From NCBI GenBank assembly GCA_045635885.1, contig JAZTWO010000065.1:1-64000 (forward strand): a DNA stretch of 64,000 bases, in the 5' to 3' direction. This DNA comes from RGIG4608 sp045635885. GTDB taxonomy: Bacteria; Bacillota; Clostridia; Oscillospirales; CAG-272. A program made the position numbers and the translations under genes. The notes beneath the pieces were generated by a model. That model had not been told where the DNA came from, did no database searches, and worked only from the letters and a program-made list of their open reading frames with translations. Below are positions 58,852 through 64,000 of this stretch, piece after piece (positions within the stretch are counted from its first letter, which is position 1; every line of letters starts with the position of its first letter).

Positions 58852-59413
58852 AATACATTACCTCGCTTTCAGTTACTATCATATTAAGTGGAATATCGTG
58901 TTCTTTGTGTGGAAGGGTGTCAAGCACTAGGGCAGAATATGAAAATCCTGTGCTAACACCTTCAAAATTGCTTAAAAATCTATCGTAAAATCCCTTTCCA
59001 TAGCCGAGTCGGTGACCACTTTTTGAAAATGCGATTGCGGGGACAAGGCAAAGGGTATTTTTGTTTGGATTTGCAATCTTGCAGGATGAATTTGGCTCTA
59101 AAATACCAAAGCAAGAGGGAGAAAGCTCGTCCAATGACAATATTTTTCTAAACTCCAGGGTGGAAGTTTCATTTTGACACACGGGGAATGCAATTTCCTT
59201 GCCCGTTTTCAAGCAAAGCTCAAAAAGGGGCAGGGGAGAAATTTCATTTTTTACGGGATAATAGAGCAAAACTGTGTCGGCATTTACAAATGCCTCACTT
59301 TTTGCAAGATTTTGGCAAGCGAGTTCACTTGCCTCTTTTACAAATTCTTCGCCAAAAGTATTGCGCACAAGACGGTATTTTTGGCGAAGTTCATTTTTGT
59401 TTTGGATATTCAT
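58835..59413 (-). CDS. 5-formyltetrahydrofolate cyclo-ligase
   Basis: 192 aa. Converts 5-formyl-THF to 5,10-methenyl-THF with ATP. The signature LGYGKGFYDRFL (~133-144) and NKNELRQKYRLVRN substrate/ATP-binding start are present. Its start overlaps the DJ-1 gene stop by one base (TAATG). Part of a minus-strand run DJ-1 > cyclo-ligase > CPBP > LRR. Confidence 0.9.
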   Translation of the reverse strand: MNIQNKNELRQKYRLVRNTFGEEFVKEASELACQNLAKSEAFVNADTVLLYYPVKNEISPLPLFELCLKTGKEIAFPVCQNETSTLEFRKILSLDELSPSCFGILEPNSSCKIANPNKNTLCLVPAIAFSKSGHRLGYGKGFYDRFLSNFEGVSTGFSYSALVLDTLPHKEHDIPLNMIVTESEVMYFAKKN

Positions 59414-59955
59414 TATTTGATTATTGCAGAGAGGGCAATTTCGTCTGCCTTTTCTTTTGATACAAGTGCCTCAACAATGCAAAGCGCAAATTCTGCGGCA
59501 CAACCCATGCCTTTGGACGTGATTATGTTTCCGTCACGAACAACCCTTTCATTTGTGAAAATTGCATCATCAAGATATTCTTCAAAGCCGGGGTAACAGG
59601 TTGCCTTTTTGCCCTTTAAAAATCCCGAAATGCCAAGGATTGAGGGGGCTGCGCAAATTGCGCAAACAAGGGAATCGTTCATAATTGCTCGACCGAGCGC
59701 CTCTATTACCTTAACGCTTTCTTCAAGATTTACCGTGCCGGGCATTCCACCGGGAAGAATAATTGCTTGTGCAACCTCGTCTGAAAGCTCGTTTTCAGTT
59801 ATATCTGCCACAACCTCTATTCCGTGTGAGCCCTTAACGGTTTTGCTTTCGCCAACAGCCACGGTGGTTACTTCAAGACCTGCACGTCTTAATATGTCAA
59901 CGGGGGTGAGCGCTTCGATTTCTTCAAAACCCTCTGCTAAGAATACGTATATCAT
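59413..59955 (-). CDS. DJ-1/PfpI family protein (YajL/ThiJ type)
   Basis: 180 aa. Contains the conserved Glu in AEGFEEIEALTP and the reactive Cys in CAICAAPSIL (nucleophile elbow). Family members act as deglycases or oxidative-stress chaperones; the exact role is disputed even for well-studied homologues. The frame is open to 59988, but AAAGGAG lies upstream of the ATG at 59955 and MIYVFLAEGFEE is the usual start. Confidence 0.88.
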   Translation of the reverse strand: MIYVFLAEGFEEIEALTPVDILRRAGLEVTTVAVGESKTVKGSHGIEVVADITENELSDEVAQAIILPGGMPGTVNLEESVKVIEALGRAIMNDSLVCAICAAPSILGISGFLKGKKATCYPGFEEYLDDAIFTNERVVRDGNIITSKGMGCAAEFALCIVEALVSKEKADEIALSAIIK

Positions 59956-60006
59956 ATTTTTTCTCCTTTTAAAGTTGAAAGGGGGCAAAGTTGTTTTTAA
60001 CCAACT

Positions 60007-61308
60007 TTATTTTGTGAAATAGTTACCAAGTTCAGAGATTGCAACGTCAACTTCTTCACGAGTGATGAGGTTTTTAACCTTAACAACGCCGTTTTCGAAC
60101 TCAGTGCCGCCCATAATTACGATATGGGTATAATTTTCTTTGAAGGCATAATCAATCTGCTTGCCGAATTTCTTTGTTCCAAGATAGAGGGCGCAGGTTG
60201 TTCCTGCATCACGAATGGAAGACGTGAGATTGATGTATTCCCTATAGGGAACGTCATTGAATCTTGCCACAAGCACCTTTGTTTCGCCCTGTGAAAAATC
60301 GGGAACAAGGTTATGTGTTACAAGGAAGTTTTCAAGAGTTACGTCGCCCATGCCGTAGCCAACGCCACTAACCTTTGCGTTCTTTACAAAAAGTCCAACG
60401 AGGTTATCGTATCTTCCACCACCGTACATAGCACGGTTGTTTTCGGGAGCTTCGTCGAACACCTCGAATACAGTTCCTGTATAGTAGTCAAGACCACGGA
60501 TGATGCCGAAGTCGAATACGCAATATTTATCAAGTCCTGTTTCCTTAAGTAAAGAGAAAAGGTCTGCAAGCTCTTTTGCACCAACGGAGTCGGGGCAGAG
60601 GGCGGTTGCTTCTTCAACACTCATTGTGTAAAGAGCATCAATTTTAGCGATTTGCTCGTCAGAAAGACCGAGCTCACGCATTTCTTTTTCATAAACTTCA
60701 CGAGGAATTTTATTCTTTTTATCAACGATTTTAGAAACCTTTTTAGCGCCGTCTGCATCTGCGCCACTGATAGCACAAATAACGTCGTTAAAGAAGCGAC
60801 GATTGTTGATGTGAACCTTGAACATTGTTTCGTCCGCACCAAAAACACGCAAGATATTAATTGCGCTTTCGATTACGTCCATATCCGCTTCGAATCCGTC
60901 GCAACCAAATATGTCAACGTTGAGCTGCCAGAATTCACGAAGGCGACCTCTTTGTGGTGCTTCGCAACGGTACATATTGGGAATTGCAAACCACTTAAGA
61001 GGCATATTCAAATCGTACATTTTAGCGGCAACCATACGGGCAACGCTGGGAGTCATTTCAGGTCTGATTGCCAAGTGGCGATCGCCCCTGTCCATAAAGT
61101 TATATGTTTGTGTGCTTGCAAGCTCCTCGCCACTTTTTGCAGCATAAATCTCAAAGGATTCAAGCATTGGTGCGTTATATTCTTCATAAGCGGATTTTTC
61201 AAGCACCTCACGGATTTTGCCAAAGAACCAGTTGCGGAATCTCATCTGTGCGGGATAGAAGTCACGAGTGCCTTTATATGGCTGTGTGGATAATAAATTA
61301 TTGCTCAC
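60007..61308 (-). CDS. hisS: histidyl-tRNA synthetase
   Basis: 433 aa class II synthetase. Motif 1 starts after QPYKGTRDFYP, motif 2 is MYRCEAPQRGRLREFWQLNVDIFG, and the His-specific GLDYYTGTVFEVF and motif 3 YGGGRYDNLVG are present, followed by the C-terminal anticodon-binding domain. An ATG at 61353 is in frame but sits at the expected transcription start; GAGG lies 8 nt before the GTG at 61308, so GTG is preferred. Confidence 0.94.
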   Translation of the reverse strand: MSNNLLSTQPYKGTRDFYPAQMRFRNWFFGKIREVLEKSAYEEYNAPMLESFEIYAAKSGEELASTQTYNFMDRGDRHLAIRPEMTPSVARMVAAKMYDLNMPLKWFAIPNMYRCEAPQRGRLREFWQLNVDIFGCDGFEADMDVIESAINILRVFGADETMFKVHINNRRFFNDVICAISGADADGAKKVSKIVDKKNKIPREVYEKEMRELGLSDEQIAKIDALYTMSVEEATALCPDSVGAKELADLFSLLKETGLDKYCVFDFGIIRGLDYYTGTVFEVFDEAPENNRAMYGGGRYDNLVGLFVKNAKVSGVGYGMGDVTLENFLVTHNLVPDFSQGETKVLVARFNDVPYREYINLTSSIRDAGTTCALYLGTKKFGKQIDYAFKENYTHIVIMGGTEFENGVVKVKNLITREEVDVAISELGNYFTK

Positions 61309-61356
61309 AATATTGTCCTCTTTTCTGAAAAGATGTTTTATATAGATATTCATATT

Positions 61357-61385
61357 AGTATAACATATTTTTTTATATTTGTCTA
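61357..61385 (-). promoter_or_regulatory. promoter of hisS
   Basis: Minus strand TAGACA (61380-61385), 17-nt spacer, TATACT (61357-61362). Transcription would begin near 61350, leaving about 40 nt before the GTG. There is no T-box. Confidence 0.7.
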
Positions 61386-61390
61386 TGGGG

Positions 61391-61418
61391 TTGTAAAAAT
61401 TTATTTTTGTGATATAAT
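61391..61418 (+). promoter_or_regulatory. promoter of Spx/ArsC-like gene
   Basis: TTGTAA (61391-61396), 16-nt spacer, TATAAT (61413-61418) with TG extended -10, just upstream of the RBS TAGGAG. Confidence 0.65.
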
Positions 61419-61448
61419 AAAATTAATATATATATAGGAGTTATAAAC

Positions 61449-61805
61449 ATGCTTAAATTTATTTGCTATCCCAAATGCACTACTTGTCAGAAGGCGAAGA
61501 GATGGCTTGATGACAGAAATATTGAATATGAGCTTAGAGATATTAAGCTTGATAATCCTACACTTGAGGAATTGAAGGAGTGGCACGAAAAAAGCGGATT
61601 GCCACTTAAAAAGTTCTTCAACACAAGCGGATTGCTTTATAAGTCGATGGAACTTAAAAGCAAGTTACCTTTGATGAGCGATGAAGAGATGTTGAATTTG
61701 CTTGCAACGGACGGTATGCTTGTCAAAAGGCCTTTGCTTGTGGGTGAAAATTTCGTGCTTGTTGGTTTTAAAGAAGCCGAGTGGGAAGAAAAAGCAGGGA
61801 AATAA
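61449..61805 (+). CDS. ArsC/Spx-family thioredoxin-fold protein
   Basis: 118 aa. CTTC (C10, C13) follows the first strand (YPKCTTCQKAKRWL), and KRPLLV lies near the C-terminus, as in the ArsC/Spx/YffB family. CxxC is typical of Spx/MgsR-like redox proteins. Whether it is a transcription factor or a reductase cannot be told. It stands alone, divergent from hisS. Confidence 0.87.
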   Translation: MLKFICYPKCTTCQKAKRWLDDRNIEYELRDIKLDNPTLEELKEWHEKSGLPLKKFFNTSGLLYKSMELKSKLPLMSDEEMLNLLATDGMLVKRPLLVGENFVLVGFKEAEWEEKAGK

Positions 61806-61846
61806 CAAAAAGCACAATCATCAAAAAAGATGATTGTGCTTTAATT
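61806..61846. terminator. bidirectional terminator
   Basis: AAAGCACAATCATC-AAAAAA-GATGATTGTGCTTT, serving the Spx/ArsC-like gene and the convergent UDG-like gene. Confidence 0.85.
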
Positions 61847-62618
61847 ATGCCTGTTTAATTGAATTTTCCCATTGTTGATGCGCCAAAAACCATTTTTCGC
61901 TATGAGTTCCAAGTGCGCCAATTTGTCTTGGATGGGCAAGTGGCAAAATGTCGATTTCCTTATCCGCTATTGTCACTTTTATTCTGTTCCCGTAACCGTA
62001 TTCTTGGGCGTATTCGCCAAGGGATGAAAAAGGGACGTTTGCGACCTTTTTAAGATATTGTGCTATGGGAATGTCGCCAAGTAAAACCAACAAATTTGCT
62101 TCTGAACGCATCAATTCGTCGGTGATTTCAGAGCTTCTGTCTTTGTTGCAAAACATGTTGGGGCGCACGGGGATTGTGACAGGATTTAGATTGTATTTTT
62201 CGATTAAAGGATTATATTTTTCTTTTATTGCCTTAACCTGACTTGAATTAAGACGTGTTTCGGGCAGGCAATCGCAAAGCCAAGCATCATCCCTTGTATA
62301 TCCAAGCGGTGCGAGAATGTTATTGTCAAGAACTTTAGCAGACGGACCGTTCAACTGTTTGCCGGCGGGCTCTAAATACCCTAATTCTTTGGGGATTTGT
62401 ATTTTATTTATTATTTCCTTTGCTTCTTTGGGGTTTCCGTCCCAAAAAATTCTTGGTTCAGAAGCCACTGCCAATGCTTGACAGATAATTTGATTTTCAA
62501 ATTTCCATCTTGCGTGAACGGCGCTTGCGTAAACGCCCAAAACAAAAACCTTTTTGGGTGATTGATCTTCTTGAATCAGGGGGTGCAATTCTTGTCCAAA
62601 GGGGAACAAATAAGCCAT
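61845..62618 (-). CDS. uracil-DNA glycosylase-superfamily-like protein
   Basis: 257 aa. The start KKVFVLGVYASAVHARW resembles the strand and loop that hold the catalytic site in UDG-type enzymes (LG-x-Y/x-P-like), and ILPLAHPRQIGALG near the C-terminus resembles the HPS-type DNA-contact loop. No Fe-S Cys set is clear. It may be a DNA-repair glycosylase or a repurposed member. GGAG lies 6 nt before the ATG. I am only moderately sure of the family. Confidence 0.55.
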   Translation of the reverse strand: MAYLFPFGQELHPLIQEDQSPKKVFVLGVYASAVHARWKFENQIICQALAVASEPRIFWDGNPKEAKEIINKIQIPKELGYLEPAGKQLNGPSAKVLDNNILAPLGYTRDDAWLCDCLPETRLNSSQVKAIKEKYNPLIEKYNLNPVTIPVRPNMFCNKDRSSEITDELMRSEANLLVLLGDIPIAQYLKKVANVPFSSLGEYAQEYGYGNRIKVTIADKEIDILPLAHPRQIGALGTHSEKWFLAHQQWENSIKQA

Positions 62619-62700
62619 GGGAAACTCCTTTGCTTTTAGTTGTTTTTTGATATTATATCATATTTTTGTTGAATAGTCAATAAAGGTTGTGGGATTGGAA

Positions 62701-62784
62701 AATCCCCCAATATTATTTTGTGGAAAACAAAAAAAGCACTCTCTTGCGAGAATGCTTTTCTTGTTTTGGCGGAGGATGGGGGAT
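62701..62784. repeat. partial duplicate of the tRNA-Ser 3' region (copy A)
   Basis: Nearly the same 80-odd bases as 62897-62978. It starts AATCCCCCAATATT, holds a terminator hairpin (AAAGCACTCTC/GAGAATGCTTT) and ends TGGCGGAGGATGGGGGAT. Those last 18 nt are the complement of the tRNA-Ser 3' end with CCA. Here the tRNA body is missing: the identity stops after GGGGGAT. Confidence 0.75.
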
Positions 62785-62896
62785 ATCGCTCTTGATTTTT
62801 GCAAAGCAAGAAAGAAAAATCGTTAGTGTATGCTTTGCAAAAATCTTCGGTCACCGTTCAAAAACAACGCACTGTGTTGTTTTTTCACTGCGTTCG

Positions 62897-62978
62897 AATC
62901 CCCCAATATTGTTTCATAGAAAACAAAAAAGCACTCACTTTCGTGAATGCTTTCTTGTTTTGGCGGAGGATGGGGGAT
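62897..62978. repeat. copy B of the tRNA-Ser 3'-end repeat
   Basis: The functional copy: it covers the tRNA-Ser terminator (62920-62954) and the 3' 18 nt of the intact tRNA-Ser. Compare 62701-62784. Confidence 0.75.
62920..62954 (-). terminator. terminator of tRNA-Ser
   Basis: Minus strand AAAGCATTCACGAAAGTGAGTGCTTTTTTG: stem plus T run a few nt past the CCA end. Confidence 0.75.
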
Positions 62979-63049
62979 TCGAACCCTCGTGCCCGTAAAG
63001 GCAAACGGTTTTCAAGACCGCCTCGTTATGACCACTTCGATAATCCTCC
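62961..63049 (-). tRNA. tRNA-Ser (anticodon TGA)
   Basis: 89 nt including CCA. The 7-bp acceptor stem (GGAGGAT/ATCCTCC), anticodon loop CTTGAAA with TGA, long variable arm (TTTGCCTTTACGGGCA) and T arm GGGTTCGAATCCC are all visible. The long variable arm and the anticodon both give serine. Confidence 0.95.
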
Positions 63050-63150
63050 GTGTCTTGTCACGGAGAGATTTGAGAGGTGGCTCGGTTGCCAATGGCAATC
63101 GAATACACTGCGTAGTTCATCGGCAAAGCCGATCTAATCCTCCGTGTCTT
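63041..63150. repeat. direct repeat of the tRNA-Ser 5' end
   Basis: The 16-nt sequence TAATCCTCCGTGTCTT occurs at 63041-63056 (5' end of the tRNA-Ser gene plus flank) and again at 63135-63150. The 78 nt between hold two small hairpins (TTGCC-AAT-GGCAA; ATCGGC-AAA-GCCGAT). The second copy is a 9-nt tRNA stub without the rest of the gene. Confidence 0.7.
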
Positions 63151-63252
63151 ACGACCTTATTATAATATCATATTTATACTGAGTTGTCAATAGATTTTCT
63201 TTAATTTATCTGAAATTTGTTTAAATATATATGATTTTGATTTGTTTCCAAT

Positions 63253-63280
63253 CAAAAACCCCACCATTCTTGGTGGGGTT
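63253..63280 (-). terminator. terminator of rubredoxin gene
   Basis: Minus strand AACCCCACCA-AGAA-TGGTGGGGTTTTTG, a few nt past the rubredoxin stop. Confidence 0.85.
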
Positions 63281-63287
63281 ATATGTT

Positions 63288-63446
63288 TTATTCTTCGAGC
63301 GAGAACATTTCTTTTCCGACTCCGCAGAGTGGACATTCGAAATCTTCGGGAAGGTCTTCAAAGGACATTCCAACGTCTATGCCATGCTCTTCGTCGCCAA
63401 TTCTTTCGTCAAATTCCCAGCCACATACCTGGCAAACATACTTCAT
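63288..63446 (-). CDS. rubredoxin
   Basis: 52 aa, the usual size. The Fe(Cys)4 ligands are C5 and C8 (YVCQVCGWEFD) and C38 and C41 (CPLCGVGKEMF). It transfers single electrons, often in oxygen or peroxide detoxification in anaerobes. AAAGGAG lies before the ATG at 63446. Read directly from the bases since it is short. It stands alone, with its own terminator. Confidence 0.95.
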   Translation of the reverse strand: MKYVCQVCGWEFDERIGDEEHGIDVGMSFEDLPEDFECPLCGVGKEMFSLEE

Positions 63447-63466
63447 ATAAAAACTCCTTTCGTTTT

Positions 63467-63495
63467 TTATAATAGTATATCCAGAATTTTTACAA
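63467..63495 (-). promoter_or_regulatory. possible promoter of rubredoxin
   Basis: Minus strand TTGTAA (63490-63495), 17-nt spacer, TTATAA (63467-63472), lying right after the stop codon of the upstream oligoendopeptidase gene. Confidence 0.5.
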
Positions 63496-63496
63496 A

Positions 63497-64000
63497 TTAA
63501 AACTTTGATGTGTCAAATTCTTTAAGATATTTCTTCAAGGGCTTAACTGTGTTTTTAACTGTTCCGTCAACAAATGGATTTTTAAGTGATGCGCGTTTTA
63601 CAAGCTCGGTGAAGGGGTATTTACCGCCCATTTTACAAAGCTTAACGTACTTTCTCCAAGCTTTTGCGTGGTCGCGTCTTGCCTCGTTAAAGAACTGGAA
63701 GGCAACAACCTGCGCCAAGGTATAGTCGATATAATAGAAGGGTGAAGAGAAGATATGGCTTTGTCTTAACCAATAGCCACCTTTTTCCAAAACGGGAGTA
63801 TTATCATATTTGATATGGGGGAGATATTTCTTTTCAATTTCTCTCCACTTTGCGCATCTTTCTTCGTGTGAAACTTCGGGATTTTCATAAACAAAGTGCT
63901 GGAATTCGTCAACCGCAACACCGTATGGAATGAAAGTAAGACCGTCACAAACGTGAGAATATCTATATTTATCGGCATCCTCATTAAAGAAGTATTCCAT
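63497..64000 (-). CDS. M3-family oligoendopeptidase, C-terminal part (runs off the window)
   Basis: The last 167 codons of a gene that continues past base 64000. The sequence is typical of the M3 (PepF/thimet oligopeptidase) C-terminus: GLTFIPYGVAVDEFQHFVYENP and FYYIDYTLAQVVAFQFF. The zinc-binding HExxH lies upstream, outside the window, so the Met at the window edge should not be taken as the start. These enzymes cut short peptides in the cytoplasm. Confidence 0.85.
   Translation of the reverse strand: MEYFFNEDADKYRYSHVCDGLTFIPYGVAVDEFQHFVYENPEVSHEERCAKWREIEKKYLPHIKYDNTPVLEKGGYWLRQSHIFSSPFYYIDYTLAQVVAFQFFNEARRDHAKAWRKYVKLCKMGGKYPFTELVKRASLKNPFVDGTVKNTVKPLKKYLKEFDTSKF

Noticed and set aside
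61319..61353. T-box or other regulatory leader for hisS
   Set aside because: The leader is only about 40 nt and shows no T-box sequence or terminator.
62687..63165. Several overlapping open frames around tRNA-Ser
   Set aside because: They translate the tRNA, its terminators and repeats, and have no RBS.

Overview
The window reads as chromosomal core sequence of an anaerobic, endospore-forming Bacillota, most likely an uncultured gut-type member of the class Clostridia. Reasons: low GC, strong AGGAGG ribosome binding sites, frequent TTG starts, a sporulation gene (spoIIR), glycyl-radical pyruvate formate-lyase, rubredoxin, Firmicutes-type riboswitches (THF, preQ1-I, T-box) and the zinc-binding forms of S14, S4 and L36. 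No phage, plasmid, transposase or CRISPR array was found.
Layout. 1-5.1 kb: an oversized pilin-like surface protein (1138 aa) followed by a membrane-anchored Ig-repeat protein. 5.1-10.8 kb: a phospholipid/undecaprenyl-phosphate operon (pgsA, DUF368/PopT, pssA) on the minus strand, divergent from a large MMPL/RND exporter. 10.8-15.3 kb: a palindrome-rich repeat, a Na+/Ca2+ antiporter with a structured leader, tRNA-Pro, a U32-family protein and zapA. 15.4-20.4 kb: CDF metal exporter (MntE-like residues), MreB-like, MBOAT acyltransferase, RNHCP protein, and a convergent membrane protein. 20.6-36.7 kb: a complete S10-spc-alpha ribosomal superoperon, rpsJ to rplQ, with secY, adk, map, infA and rpoA, driven by one visible promoter with a leader of about 320 nt.
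36.7-43.6 kb: cysteine desulfurase with a DUF3343 carrier, spoIIR, a divergent pair of ECF vitamin transporters (folate under a THF riboswitch, queuosine precursor under a preQ1-I riboswitch), and a T-box-controlled ABC transporter whose specifier reads as UAC (Tyr). 43.6-49.6 kb: PASTA-type polysaccharide deacetylase, TldD/TldE protease pair, HAD phosphatase, SPFH protein. 49.6-56.1 kb: pflB-pflA divergent from a TetR regulator; both promoters carry an ATATGAA/TTCATAT palindrome, suggesting the TetR protein controls both. The TetR gene is followed by an SDR protein, a DUF1295 membrane enzyme and an unrecognised protein. 56.1-64 kb: zinc-ribbon LRR protein, CPBP protein, 5-formyl-THF cyclo-ligase, DJ-1 protein, hisS, Spx/ArsC-like protein, a UDG-like protein, tRNA-Ser in a partly duplicated locus, rubredoxin, and the C-terminus of an M3 oligoendopeptidase running off the window.
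Most of this is well-understood housekeeping DNA. The least explained items are the pilin/Ig surface pair, the proposed TetR-pfl operators, the antiporter leader, the palindromic intergenic elements and the tRNA-Ser locus.
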